This document shows positions 8,046 through 16,763 of a DNA stretch of 64,000 bases, in pieces. How positions within the stretch are numbered: the stretch's first letter is position 1; each line of letters opens with the position of its first letter. The stretch is from Roseovarius sp. EL26 (lineage in GTDB: Bacteria; Pseudomonadota; Alphaproteobacteria; Rhodobacterales; Rhodobacteraceae), in the NCBI RefSeq assembly GCF_900327775.1, contig NZ_OUMZ01000006.1, positions 496,001 through 560,000 of the forward strand, in the 5' to 3' direction. Both the position numbers and the translations under genes were made by a program. The notes under the pieces were generated by a model, which ran no database searches, had not been told where the DNA came from, and saw only the letters and a list, made by a program, of their open reading frames with translations.

Positions 8046-8618
8046 ATGCACCAACGCGAGATCAGCCGGACACAAACCCTTGGAGCTGATTTGCGTACGT
8101 TGCGAAAATCGCGTGGCGTTACACTCAGTGCGCTGGCCGAGACGTTGGGGCGTTCGGTCGGATGGCTGAGTCAGGTTGAGCGTGACAAGTCTGAACCCTC
8201 CATCGAAGACCTGCGCCAAATTGGTATTGCCTTGGACGTGCCGCTGTCGATGCTCTTTGGGCAGCCCACAGCCCCGGCTGAAGAGGCCGGATTTGTAGTG
8301 CGCGAAAGTGCCCGGCGGCAGATTGGCTCGGGTGAGGCCGGTCTGGTCGAAGAGCTTCTCTCGCCAGATCTGACCGATGATTTTGAGATGGTGCACTCCA
8401 CTTTTGAGCCACACAGCCGGATCGCTGCACCAGTGCAGCGCCCGACGCAAGAGGTGGGCTATGTTCTTTCCGGCAAGCTGGACCTGGTGATTGAGGGCAA
8501 GCAATTCACCATCAACCCCGGTGACAGTTTCCGCATTCGCGGTGAATTGCACGAATGGATCAACCCTTACGATGAACCGGCTGTTGCGATCTGGGTGATC
8601 GCGCCGCCGGTGTATTGA
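8046..8618 (+). CDS. XRE-family regulator with C-terminal cupin (PuuR/ClgR-like architecture)
   Basis: 190 residues from the ATG at 8046 (GAGGG 8–12 nt upstream); an upstream in-frame ATG lies within the operator repeats and has no SD. Residues ~10–65 are an XRE helix-turn-helix (LGADLRTLRKSRGVTLSALA, then GRSVGWLSQVERDKSEPS). Residues ~120–185 are a small cupin (FEPHSRI, TQEVGYVLSGKLDLVIEG, NPGDSFRIRGELHEWIN). This layout is found in PuuR-like sensors of amines and amino-acid derivatives. The next gene (LysE-type exporter) starts 8 bp after its stop, so it likely controls itself and the LysE/GFA run through the two inverted repeats just upstream. Confidence 0.88.
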   Translation: MHQREISRTQTLGADLRTLRKSRGVTLSALAETLGRSVGWLSQVERDKSEPSIEDLRQIGIALDVPLSMLFGQPTAPAEEAGFVVRESARRQIGSGEAGLVEELLSPDLTDDFEMVHSTFEPHSRIAAPVQRPTQEVGYVLSGKLDLVIEGKQFTINPGDSFRIRGELHEWINPYDEPAVAIWVIAPPVY

Positions 8619-8626
8619 GGCGTGAA

Positions 8627-9247
8627 ATGAGTTTTGACGCCTGGATCATATTCACGCTGTTCTGGCTGGTCTTTGTGGTCACGCCGGGGCCGAATGCGGT
8701 GAACTGCATCACCAATGGCATGACGCTGGGCTTCCGCCGCAGCCTGCCGGGGGTTGCGGCGATCCTGACACAGGCGGCGTTATTTCTGAGCTTGTCGGCG
8801 GTTGGAGTGACGGCCTTGATCGCGGCCTCACCACTGGCGTTTCAAGTGTTGAAATTCATCGGCGCCGGGTTCCTGATCTATCTTGGTGTTCGCAGCTGGG
8901 TGACAGCCCGCCGCCCTGTCCAGGCTAATGGGCAAACAAGTGGCTCGATCTATTGGCGGGCTTTTGCGATTGCCGTGATTAATCCGAAAAGCGTGGCGGG
9001 ATATCTGGCGGCCTTCAGTCAGTTCGTGCAACCCGGCGTGTCGATTGGCGCCCAGATGTGGGTTATATTTCCCACTGCGCTGAGCCTGACTGCACTCAGC
9101 TATCTGACCTACACGGCACTCGGCGCAGGGTTAGGGCGCGCGGCATTTGGGGCAGTGTTCAATGTTTGGCTGCGTCGCGGTTTGGCAGTTTGCTTCATCA
9201 TCTATGGCGTGCTGTTGGGCGCCGCCGCCACACCGGGGAGAGCATAA
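8627..9247 (+). CDS. LysE/RhtB family exporter
   Basis: 206 residues from ATG 8627 with TGAGG 8 nt upstream. The protein is a six-helix inner-membrane exporter of the LysE/RhtB family: WIIFTLFWLVFVVTPGPNAV at the N-terminus carries the family PGPN motif, and INPKSVAGYLAAFSQFV is the second repeat signature (NPK). Such carriers export amino acids or related small amines. It is the first of a chain of six overlapping or nearly overlapping genes (to 11421). Its TAA overlaps the next ATG by one base (TAATG). Confidence 0.9.
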   Translation: MSFDAWIIFTLFWLVFVVTPGPNAVNCITNGMTLGFRRSLPGVAAILTQAALFLSLSAVGVTALIAASPLAFQVLKFIGAGFLIYLGVRSWVTARRPVQANGQTSGSIYWRAFAIAVINPKSVAGYLAAFSQFVQPGVSIGAQMWVIFPTALSLTALSYLTYTALGAGLGRAAFGAVFNVWLRRGLAVCFIIYGVLLGAAATPGRA

Positions 9248-9648
9248 TGCAAAAGGGTAGCTGTCTGTGCGGAGCTGTGGCCTTTGAAATCACCGGGGAT
9301 TTGCGACCAGCGATCGCCTGCCATTGCAGGCAATGCCGGACCACATCGGGGCACTTTTGGGCGGCGACATCTGCAACAGATGTTGCAATGAGATTTACAC
9401 GTGATGACGGTTTGCGCTGGTATCAATCCAGCGACACGGCAAAACGTGGATTTTGTGATCAATGCGGATCGTCCCTGTTTTGGAAGCCCGAGGGGCAGGA
9501 CCGAACTGCGATTGCGATGGGGATCTTGGAGGAGCCCAGCGGTTTGCATGTGGAAAGCCATGTCTTCGTCGAAGGCAAGGGCGCATATTATGAGATTGAA
9601 GACGGGCTGCCGCAACACCAACAATTCAGCGGGGCCGAAGATGCGTGA
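9247..9648 (+). CDS. GFA (glutathione-dependent formaldehyde-activating) family protein 1
   Basis: 133 residues. The GFA fold binds zinc through cysteine clusters and the founding member promotes S-hydroxymethylglutathione formation from formaldehyde and glutathione, although many relatives have no proven activity. All cysteine signatures are present: GSCLCGAVAF, ACHCRQCRTTSGHF and GFCDQCGSS, followed by the conserved C-terminal HVFVEGKGAYYEIEDGLP. It overlaps the LysE gene by 1 bp upstream and the next GFA gene by 8 bp downstream, so translation is probably coupled. Function in one-carbon detoxification is inferred from family and context. Confidence 0.88.
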   Translation: MQKGSCLCGAVAFEITGDLRPAIACHCRQCRTTSGHFWAATSATDVAMRFTRDDGLRWYQSSDTAKRGFCDQCGSSLFWKPEGQDRTAIAMGILEEPSGLHVESHVFVEGKGAYYEIEDGLPQHQQFSGAEDA

Positions 9649-10030
9649 GGGGATGTGTCTTTGCGGTGGGGTCACCTTCGAGGTGTCTGGCAGATTGGCG
9701 GACCCGCGCGCCTGCCATTGCAAACAATGCCGTCGGCAGACTGGACACTATTTTGCTGCGGTGAGGGCACAGCAAACGGCTGTGCGGTTCACCAAAGACG
9801 AGGGGCTGACGTGGTATCGCCCAAGTAATGAAGGTTCGCTTGGGTTTTGCGTACAATGCGGCTCAACGTTGTTTTGGCGTGAGGATGAGAGCGACCATAT
9901 TCGCATTGCCTTGGGTACGTTGGAGGTGACGGGAAATCTGTATCTGGATCGGCACATCCACGTTGAGACCAAGGGTGATTACTACAAGATTGCGGATACT
10001 TTACCACAGGTTAAAGGAGACGACATATGA
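9641..10030 (+). CDS. GFA family protein 2
   Basis: 129 residues, starting at the ATG 9641 inside the previous gene's last codons (8-bp overlap); the frame is open further upstream but that part is antisense-like shadow. Zinc cysteines are complete: GMCLCGGVTF, ACHCKQCRRQTGHYF and GFCVQCGSTLFW. The C-terminus repeats the family pattern HIHVETKGDYYKIADTLP. It is clearly a paralogue of its neighbours yet diverged at many surface positions, so this is an old duplication rather than a recent one. It overlaps the third GFA gene by 4 bp (ATGA). Confidence 0.88.
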   Translation: MREGMCLCGGVTFEVSGRLADPRACHCKQCRRQTGHYFAAVRAQQTAVRFTKDEGLTWYRPSNEGSLGFCVQCGSTLFWREDESDHIRIALGTLEVTGNLYLDRHIHVETKGDYYKIADTLPQVKGDDI

Positions 10031-10404
10031 TGCAGGGACAATGTTTGTGCGGTGCGGTGTCTTACGAAGTAGAGGGCAAAGCACAGGGCGCATCGGTTTG
10101 CCATTGCAGCCAATGCCGCCGACAATCCGGCCATCTATGGGCCTCAGCCTATGTGCTTGAGGATCTGATCGTCATCAAAGGCCCGGTGCGCTGGTTTGAG
10201 GCCAGTGAAGAGGCGCGTCGTGGATTTTGCCCGAAATGTGGATCGTCGCTGTTTTGGCAAGCGCATGACGAGGACACGATCAGTTTCTCGCTGGGTTCAC
10301 TGAAAGACGATAGCGACATCAATCTGCAAAAACATATCTTCGTGGCCAGCAAGGGTGACTATTACGATATCGCGGATGGCCTGCCGATCATGGGAGAGTC
10401 ATGA
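10027..10404 (+). CDS. GFA family protein 3
   Basis: 125 residues, third tandem GFA paralogue. Cysteine motifs are CLCGAVSY, CHCSQCRRQSGHLW and GFCPKCGSS, and the C-terminal signature is HIFVASKGDYYDIADGLP. It overlaps genes on both sides by ATGA junctions (10027–10030 and 10401–10404). The tight coupling of three paralogues argues that they are made in fixed ratio; a hetero-oligomer or a set with different substrates are both possible. Confidence 0.88.
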   Translation: MMQGQCLCGAVSYEVEGKAQGASVCHCSQCRRQSGHLWASAYVLEDLIVIKGPVRWFEASEEARRGFCPKCGSSLFWQAHDEDTISFSLGSLKDDSDINLQKHIFVASKGDYYDIADGLPIMGES

Positions 10405-11027
10405 TGTGGGAGGTTCTGACAGAGTTTGACCCAGCGGTTTTGCTGACCTTTATTGGCGCGGGAATTCTGCTGAACCTGACGCCGGGGGCAGATTTCATCT
10501 TTGTTTCGGCCAGCGGGATCAGTGGTGGTTCACGCATCGGCATGGCGGCCGCACTGGGAGTCAATCTGGGCGTCGCGCTTCATGTTGTGATGGCAGCGGC
10601 GGGCCTGTCGGCGCTTTTACTGGCCTGGCCGTTGGCTTATGATTTGATCCGCTATGCGGGGGCCGCTTATCTGCTGATTCTGGCCGTGCAAGCATGGCGT
10701 GCCAGTGGCGATCTGGGCGAGGGGCGCGCTGCTGTCAGCATTGGCCGCGCGATCCGACGCGGGTTTGTGACCAATGTTCTAAATCCTAAGACGGCGCTAT
10801 TTGTCTTTGCCTTTATTCCGCAATTCACCGATCCGGCCATTGGCCCAATGTGGATGCAGATTGTGGTATTAGGGGCGATATTTTTGGTATTTGGCATGGT
10901 GTTTTCGCTGTCGCTTGGTGCCGCCGCCGGGGTGTTTGCGCATGTCTTGCGAGCGAAAACCAAACTGCTGAACCGTTTGTCTGCGATTATGTTCACTGGG
11001 CTTGCAGCCCGACTGGTTTGGGAGTGA
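10401..11027 (+). CDS. LysE/RhtB family exporter 2
   Basis: 208 residues with the LysE-type six-helix pattern: AVLLTFIGAGILLNLTPGAD at the N-terminus (family motif with PGAD in place of PGP) and VLNPKTALFVFAFIPQFTDP in the second half. It is only distantly similar to the LysE protein at 8627, so the two are probably exporters of different compounds. Starts with an ATGA overlap with GFA 3; the next GFA gene follows 4 bp after its stop. Confidence 0.88.
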   Translation: MMWEVLTEFDPAVLLTFIGAGILLNLTPGADFIFVSASGISGGSRIGMAAALGVNLGVALHVVMAAAGLSALLLAWPLAYDLIRYAGAAYLLILAVQAWRASGDLGEGRAAVSIGRAIRRGFVTNVLNPKTALFVFAFIPQFTDPAIGPMWMQIVVLGAIFLVFGMVFSLSLGAAAGVFAHVLRAKTKLLNRLSAIMFTGLAARLVWE

Positions 11028-11031
11028 TGCA

Positions 11032-11421
11032 ATGAAATGCACCGGATCCTGTGAATGTGGCGCTGTGACTTATGTGATCGAGGCTGAAATGCCAGATGTT
11101 ACAATATGCCATTGCGGCCAATGCTTACGCACAAGCGGGCATGCTTGGGCTTCTGTTTCAGTGCCAGTTGATACAGTCGAAATTGCGGGCACAGAAAATT
11201 TGAAATGGTTTACGTCGTCCGACATTGCCCGCCGTGGATTTTGCACTGAATGCGGATCGAGCCTGTTTTTTGAACGTATCGGGAAAAACCGTATCGCGAT
11301 TGGTGCGGGGACGTTGACCCAGCCGACTGAGTTGAAAACCGGAAAACACATCTTCATCGCGGACAAGGGAGATTACTACGATATCTCCTGCGACGCGCCA
11401 CAATATGACTTCTATGAATAA
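11032..11421 (+). CDS. GFA family protein 4
   Basis: 129 residues from ATG 11032, 4 bp after the LysE stop. Motifs: GSCECGAVTY, ICHCGQCLRTSGHAW and GFCTECGSSLFF, then HIFIADKGDYYDISCDAPQY. All zinc-binding cysteines are kept. It closes the LysE–GFA run and is followed after 11 bp by the dehydrogenase-like flavoprotein gene, whose family reaction can release one-carbon units at formaldehyde level. That neighbourhood is the main hint for a formaldehyde-adduct role. Confidence 0.88.
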   Translation: MKCTGSCECGAVTYVIEAEMPDVTICHCGQCLRTSGHAWASVSVPVDTVEIAGTENLKWFTSSDIARRGFCTECGSSLFFERIGKNRIAIGAGTLTQPTELKTGKHIFIADKGDYYDISCDAPQYDFYE

Positions 11422-11432
11422 GGAACTGAATC

Positions 11433-13883
11433 ATGGCTGACATTCCAACCAAAGCAAAGGTTGTTATCATCGGGGGCGGCGTTATGGGCTGCTCTGCGTT
11501 GTACCATCTGGCCAAAAAGGGTTGGACGGATTGTGTGTTGCTGGAAAAGAACGAGCTGACGGCCGGCTCAACCTGGCATGCGGCGGGCAACGTGCCGACC
11601 TTTTCGACCAGCTGGGCGATTATGAACATGCAGCGCTATTCAACCGAGCTGTATTCGCGCTTGGGTGAAGAGGTTGATTACCCGATGAACTATCATCAAT
11701 CGGGCTCTATCCGTCTGGCGCACAGCAAAGAGCGGATGCAGGAATTTGAACGCGCCCTTTCCATGGGCCGGTATCAGGGCATCGAGATGGAGATGTGGAC
11801 GCCAGAAGAAACCAAAGAGCGTTATCCGTTTCTGGAGACCCATGATCTGGAAGGCGTTTTGTGGGATCCATCCGATGGCGATATCGATCCCGCACAGGTG
11901 ACACAGGCGCTGGCCAAAGGCGCGCGCGACATGGGCCAGAAAATTATTCGGTTCTGCCCGGCCACTGGCGTGACACAGAATGACGATGGTAGCTGGGTTG
12001 TGCACACCGACAAAGGCGACATCGAATGCGAATATATTGTGAACGCTGCGGGCTATTATGCACAGCGCGTTGGTGAGTGGTTCAAACCCTACGGTGGGCG
12101 TACTGTGCCGATGATGGTGATGAGCCACCAATACCTACTAACCGAGCAGATTCCTGAGGTTGAGGCTTGGTCCAAAGAAAATGGCGGTAAGAAACTGCCA
12201 CTGATCCGCGACGTTGATGTGTCTTATTATCTGCGTCAGGAAAAGAACGGCTATAACCTTGGCCCATATGAGCCGAACTGTAAGGCCCACTGGGAAACCG
12301 ATGCAGACCCTATGCCAGAGGATTTCAGTTTCCAGCTGTGGCAGGACGATCTGGATCGGATCGAAGACATCGTTACTGATGCGATGGAGCGAGTGCCGCT
12401 GATGGCAACCTCGGGCGTGAGTAGCGTGATCAACGGACCAATTCCTTATGCACCTGATGGCCTGCCATTGATCGGCCCCATGCCGGGCGTGAAAAACGCC
12501 TTTGAAGCTTGCGTCTTCACCTTTGGTATCGCTCAAGGTGGCGGTGCTGGTAAGGTGTTGGCCGAATGGATTGTGGATGGTGCAACCGAGTGGGATATGT
12601 GGGCTGTCGATCCGCGTCGTTACACCGATTATACGGATCATGACTACTGCGTTAAAAAGGGCATGGAAGTTTACGGCAACGAATATGCAATGCACTTCCC
12701 GCAGCACGAATGGCCAGCAGCCCGCGACAAAAAACTGTCACCGGTTCACGCCAAGATCAAAGAGCTAGGCGGCGTAATGGGGGCCTACAATGGATGGGAA
12801 CGAGCCAACTGGTTCGCACAGCCGGGCGACGACATATCACTTGAATCCACTCACACCTGGGGGCGCTCTGGCCCGTGGGAGCAACGCGTCAAAGAAGAGT
12901 GCGAAGCGGTGCGCGATCACTGTGGTGTTCTTGATCTTCCGGGCTTTACGCGTCTGTGGCTCCAGGGTGAGGGTGCGGATGATTGGCTGCGCGGATTCTG
13001 CACCGGTGGCATTCCCAAAGTTGGCCGGATGAACCTGATCTATGTGTCCGATGTGCGCGGTCGTATCCTGACCGAGATGTCTTGTATCCGTATTGGCGAA
13101 GACAACTTTGTCCTGATCACAGCAGCCACAGCGCAATGGCACGATGGTGATCTGGTACGCAATTCTGTACCAGATACTGTGACCGTTCGCGAAACCACGA
13201 CCGAACGTGATACGTTGATCGTCACTGGCCCTAAGTCGCGCGAGATTTTGTCAGGCCTGACCGATGCAGATCTGGAACAGGGTTGGTTGACGCATCAGTT
13301 TGCCACCGTCGCTGGCCAAAAGGCGTTTCTGATCCGGGTGTCGTTCGCTGGCGAATTGGGTTGGGAAGTTCATGTTGAAGGCGATGCCATGGTGCCAGTC
13401 TATGATGCGATCATCGCGGCTGGCGCAAAGCCGTTTGGCATGTATGCACTGAACTCCTTGCGGATCGAAAAGGGTTACCGTGCTTGGAAGGGTGATCTAA
13501 GCACTGATTACTCCTTGCTTGAAGGGGGCCTTGGGCGGTTTGTGAAACTGGATAAACCGTTTGAGTTCATCGGCAAAGCCGCGATCCAAAACGAGCTGCA
13601 ACAGGGCGTGAAGAAAAGCTTTGTTACGCTTGTCGTGGAAGCGGGTGATGCCGATGCGCCCTATATGTCGACCATCTGGCATGATGGACGAATCGTTGGT
13701 GAAACCACGTCTGGCGCGTGGGGCTACCGGGTCAATGCCAGCGTCGCGCTGGGCATGATCCGCACCGATCTGGCCGTCGCGGGCACAGAGCTGCAGGTGG
13801 AAATCTACGGTGTAAAATGCAAAGCGGTCGTGCAAAAGGACGAACCCCTGTGGGATCCTGAAAACGAGCGCCTGCGGGCGTGA
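11433..13883 (+). CDS. dimethylglycine/sarcosine dehydrogenase-like flavoprotein with GcvT domain (paralogue A)
   Basis: 816 residues. Residues 1–390 form a DAO-type FAD oxidoreductase (KVVIIGGGVMGCSALYHLAK; AGSTWHAAGNVP, where the His in family members is the covalent FAD site). Then come an FAO_M-type linker (GVMGAYNGWERANWFA) and a GcvT aminomethyltransferase-like half (ECEAVRDHCGVLDLPGFTRL; FAGELGWEVHVEG; SLRIEKGYRAWKGDLS). Such enzymes oxidise N-methyl groups of dimethylglycine, sarcosine or relatives, and the GcvT part can pass the methylene to tetrahydrofolate. The substrate cannot be read from sequence. The gene lies 11 bp after GFA 4, with AAGGA before the ATG, and a terminator follows. 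Confidence 0.88.
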   Translation: MADIPTKAKVVIIGGGVMGCSALYHLAKKGWTDCVLLEKNELTAGSTWHAAGNVPTFSTSWAIMNMQRYSTELYSRLGEEVDYPMNYHQSGSIRLAHSKERMQEFERALSMGRYQGIEMEMWTPEETKERYPFLETHDLEGVLWDPSDGDIDPAQVTQALAKGARDMGQKIIRFCPATGVTQNDDGSWVVHTDKGDIECEYIVNAAGYYAQRVGEWFKPYGGRTVPMMVMSHQYLLTEQIPEVEAWSKENGGKKLPLIRDVDVSYYLRQEKNGYNLGPYEPNCKAHWETDADPMPEDFSFQLWQDDLDRIEDIVTDAMERVPLMATSGVSSVINGPIPYAPDGLPLIGPMPGVKNAFEACVFTFGIAQGGGAGKVLAEWIVDGATEWDMWAVDPRRYTDYTDHDYCVKKGMEVYGNEYAMHFPQHEWPAARDKKLSPVHAKIKELGGVMGAYNGWERANWFAQPGDDISLESTHTWGRSGPWEQRVKEECEAVRDHCGVLDLPGFTRLWLQGEGADDWLRGFCTGGIPKVGRMNLIYVSDVRGRILTEMSCIRIGEDNFVLITAATAQWHDGDLVRNSVPDTVTVRETTTERDTLIVTGPKSREILSGLTDADLEQGWLTHQFATVAGQKAFLIRVSFAGELGWEVHVEGDAMVPVYDAIIAAGAKPFGMYALNSLRIEKGYRAWKGDLSTDYSLLEGGLGRFVKLDKPFEFIGKAAIQNELQQGVKKSFVTLVVEAGDADAPYMSTIWHDGRIVGETTSGAWGYRVNASVALGMIRTDLAVAGTELQVEIYGVKCKAVVQKDEPLWDPENERLRA

Positions 13884-13889
13884 ATTGAC

Positions 13890-13918
13890 GAAGGCCCCGG
13901 TAAGTTATTGGGGCCTTC
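13890..13918 (+). terminator. rho-independent terminator after dehydrogenase A
   Basis: GAAGGCCCC … GGGGCCTTC, 9-bp stem, 7 bp after the stop codon; the T-rich tail is short (gtttat). It ends the XRE–LysE–GFA–dehydrogenase transcription unit. Confidence 0.75.
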
Positions 13919-14026
13919 GTTTATCACGGTTTCGGGGCTGAGTGCTTCGAGTCAATAGTGTTCACTAGTCATGTGTGAAATATTTGGTAATATTATATTT
14001 TTGCCGCTCAAAACTGGAGCCCGAAT

Positions 14027-14614
14027 TTGTTCAAAGACGGAGACTGGCCGGTATTTGAAGATGCTTGGAACGCGTTCTTGCAAGCTGACACCCAATTTCT
14101 TGAAAAGCTGGCAAGTGAAAGCGATTTTCCGCATGGAGTGGACCCTTGGGGTGAGCAGCGGTGGCTTTCAAACGCGATTAGTACCGGCAGTACGAAATCA
14201 GTAGAATGGGTTCTTAGCAAAGGTGTGGAAGTTAATTATGTGGATGACGAAGGTTTCACAGTTCTAAAGACAGCGTTGCAGCTCGAAATTGACTGCAAAA
14301 TATGGGTTTATGAGAAATTGGAGGCGCCCGAGGCTTCGACGCTGACGATCAAAATGATCGACATGCTCGTAAACGCAGGCGGAGATGTAAATCAGTGCCT
14401 CTCCTTGGACTACACTGCGTTACATACCGCTGCTGCTTGGTCGTCTGTGGAAGTCGTCCGGCATCTTTTATCTTTAAGCGCAGACCCTTTCGCAACGTCT
14501 TTAGATTACGATGGGGGTAGACCTGTGGATGACGCAAAGGAGCTCAAACGTTGGGATGTTCACGCGACGCTTTGCGAGGCAATGGGTTTATCACCAAGCA
14601 GACGTACTATCTGA
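14027..14614 (+). CDS. ankyrin-repeat protein
   Basis: 195 residues. The start is a TTG at 14027 with GGAG seven nt upstream; no in-frame ATG is available near it. Two or three ankyrin-type helix pairs are visible: SVEWVLSKGVEVNYVDDEGF, MIDMLVNAGGDVNQCLSLDY-TALHTAA, and VEVVRHLLSLSADPF. Ankyrin proteins mediate protein–protein contacts, here probably in the cytoplasm as no signal peptide is seen. Composition is more AT-rich than the flanking metabolic genes and it stands between two unrelated transcription units, which suggests a separate acquisition. Confidence 0.75.
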   Translation: MFKDGDWPVFEDAWNAFLQADTQFLEKLASESDFPHGVDPWGEQRWLSNAISTGSTKSVEWVLSKGVEVNYVDDEGFTVLKTALQLEIDCKIWVYEKLEAPEASTLTIKMIDMLVNAGGDVNQCLSLDYTALHTAAAWSSVEVVRHLLSLSADPFATSLDYDGGRPVDDAKELKRWDVHATLCEAMGLSPSRRTI

Positions 14615-14766
14615 AATTCGAACGGCAACTTTGTCCCGCGAAGCAGATGCCATTCGTGAAACTATGGCACGACCCTTAGATTTTTGTTTGGAGATATGAT
14701 CCTTGGCTTGTTGCATCGGGCATGGAAAGATGAAGCCAAAGTGTAGACGGCTCAAAGGATAGCGAA

Positions 14767-15849
14767 ATGATCCCCAGTACCATGTCAGGTGTTTATCTAA
14801 TTGATCATGGTGGCCCCGAGATGCTCGAATGGCGAGGGGATATCCCGGTGCCGGTTCCCGGTGTGGACGAAGTATTGGTCAAGGTATTAGCCGCCGGGGT
14901 TAACAACACTGACATCAACACACGCATTGGCTGGTATGCCAAAGAGGTTACTGGTGCGACGGATGCTGTTGACGAAGATGTTGAGGTCGGGGGTTGGAGT
15001 GGTGCACTACAATTTCCGCTCATTCAGGGCGGCGATTTGTGTGGTGAAGTGGTTGTGCTTGGTGATGGCATCAGTCAGTTTGAGATTGGCCAAAGGGTGA
15101 CTTGTCCTATCAATCAACCTGTGCCCACCCAGGATAATCCGTTCGGATTTCAGGCTTTGGGGTCGGAATATAACGGGGCTTTTGCGCAGTTTTGCTGTGT
15201 TCCAGCTGATCAGCTCTACGATGTCAGCGCCTCGCCACTCAGCGATATCGAGATCGGTGCGATGCCATGCGCCTTTGGTACGGCAATGGGTCTGCTTGAA
15301 CGGGCTGGTCTTAAAAAAGGCGAAACGGTTCTGATTACCGGCGCGTCAGGTGGGGTCGGCATGGCCGCGGTGCAACTGGCCAGCCTGCGTGGGGCGCATG
15401 TATTTGCGCAAACCAGCGCTGCAAAGGCTGAGATGGTGCGTCAGGCTGGTGCGGATGAAATCCTAGGGCGTGGAGAGACGCCTGGCAGTCAAACAGTGCA
15501 AGTTGTGATCGACCTTGTTGGCGGACCCGCTTGGGGCGGGTTGATTGACGCGCTGCGTCCGGGCGGGCGCTACGCTACCTCTGGCGCGATTGCCGGACCT
15601 ATTGTTGAGACGGACCTGAGGACAATCTACCTCAACGACCTAACAATCTTTGGATCAACCTATCAATCACCGCAGGTGTTTGGAAAACTGGTGGATCTGA
15701 TCAATCAAGGTGCCATCCGCCCATTGGTGTCAAAAACCTATCCCTTGGATCAAATCGCCGAGGCTCAAGAAGAATTTGCGGCTAAACGCCTGCCAGGTAA
15801 GTTGGTGTTATTGCCATGGGCGGCAAAGGGCGTAAAAGCAACAGACTAA
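14767..15849 (+). CDS. MDR-family (quinone oxidoreductase-like) NAD(P)H-dependent alcohol dehydrogenase
   Basis: 360 residues of the medium-chain dehydrogenase/reductase superfamily: GroES-like N-terminal half with AAGVNNTDINTRIGWY, and a Rossmann half with ITGASGGVGMAAVQLASLRG as NAD(P)-binding motif. The structural-zinc cysteine cluster of classical alcohol dehydrogenases is absent, placing it near the quinone oxidoreductase/enoyl-reductase branch. The substrate is unknown. The following homocysteine methyltransferase starts 20 bp later on the same strand, so an operon with it and the AraC regulator is likely. Confidence 0.82.
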   Translation: MIPSTMSGVYLIDHGGPEMLEWRGDIPVPVPGVDEVLVKVLAAGVNNTDINTRIGWYAKEVTGATDAVDEDVEVGGWSGALQFPLIQGGDLCGEVVVLGDGISQFEIGQRVTCPINQPVPTQDNPFGFQALGSEYNGAFAQFCCVPADQLYDVSASPLSDIEIGAMPCAFGTAMGLLERAGLKKGETVLITGASGGVGMAAVQLASLRGAHVFAQTSAAKAEMVRQAGADEILGRGETPGSQTVQVVIDLVGGPAWGGLIDALRPGGRYATSGAIAGPIVETDLRTIYLNDLTIFGSTYQSPQVFGKLVDLINQGAIRPLVSKTYPLDQIAEAQEEFAAKRLPGKLVLLPWAAKGVKATD

Positions 15850-15869
15850 AGATAACAGGAGTGCCAAAG

Positions 15870-16763
15870 GTGAGTGAGATCACAATTCTCGATGGTGGTA
15901 TGGGGCAAGAACTAATTGCCCGCTCTGGGCGCGCGACGTCTTTGTGGTCGGTGCAAGCCCTGCTGGATAATCCGGAACTGGTGCGCGCCGTGCATGATGA
16001 TTTTTTTGCTGCGGGCGCGGAGGTTGCCACCACAAATAGCTATTCGGTGTTGCCTGATCGTTTGGAAAATCACGGCATGCCAGAGCGGCTGGAAGAGCTA
16101 TCCCGCCTGTCATGTCAGATTGCCTCTGATGCGCGAGCTGCTGCGGGGCGTGGTTTGGTGGCTGGATCCCTTGGGCCCTTGGGCTTTTCCTATCAGCCAG
16201 ACAAGGCACCACCAGCAGAACAAGCCGCCGAGGCCTATGCGCTACTGGCACGCATCCATGCAGAATATGCAGATGTGCACATTCTGGAAACCATGTCATC
16301 GGTGGATCAGGCACGCGGTGGGTTGATGGGCGCGAGCGTAACGGGAAAGCCTGTCTGGGTATCGGTCACTGTGGACGATCAGGACGGCACAAAGTTGCGA
16401 TCAGGCGAGGCGTTAGCTGATTTGGCACCTTTGATTGCTGAGTTCAAACCCGCGGCATTGTTGGTCAATTGCTCTGTACCCGAGTCTGTTAGTGCGGCGA
16501 TGCCGCTACTGGCAAAAATGGGGTTGCCCGTAGGAGGGTATGCGAATGGTTTCACGGGTATTTCCGAAGACTTTGATTCCATCGGGGCGACGGTTGATAT
16601 TCTGAGCGCTCGCAAGGATCTGGATCCCATGCGCTATGCTGGTTTTGCAGAAGATTGGTGTGCTGCGGGGGCCACAATGGTTGGTGGCTGTTGTGAAGTT
16701 GGACCCGCACATATTGCTGAGCTGGCCCGCCGGTTTGGCTCTGATACGGCGCAGGCGTCCTGA
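15870..16763 (+). CDS. homocysteine S-methyltransferase family protein
   Basis: 297 residues from a GTG at 15870 preceded by AGGAG at 8 nt; the frame is open upstream but that stretch overlaps the MDR gene. The protein is a single Hcy-binding TIM barrel: start ITILDGGMGQELIARSG, zinc cysteines in LLVNCSVPES and the pair in MVGGCCEVGP. Family members (MmuM, BHMT) transfer a methyl group from S-methylmethionine, betaine or similar donors to homocysteine, making methionine. With a BCCT carrier and a GbdR-like regulator next door, a betaine or sulfonium donor is plausible but not shown. Confidence 0.87.
   Translation: MSEITILDGGMGQELIARSGRATSLWSVQALLDNPELVRAVHDDFFAAGAEVATTNSYSVLPDRLENHGMPERLEELSRLSCQIASDARAAAGRGLVAGSLGPLGFSYQPDKAPPAEQAAEAYALLARIHAEYADVHILETMSSVDQARGGLMGASVTGKPVWVSVTVDDQDGTKLRSGEALADLAPLIAEFKPAALLVNCSVPESVSAAMPLLAKMGLPVGGYANGFTGISEDFDSIGATVDILSARKDLDPMRYAGFAEDWCAAGATMVGGCCEVGPAHIAELARRFGSDTAQAS

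Noticed and set aside
14511..14699. 62-codon frame overlapping the ankyrin gene end
   Set aside because: Different frame, no SD, no ankyrin pattern; considered as a frameshifted extension but the sequence does not continue the repeat.
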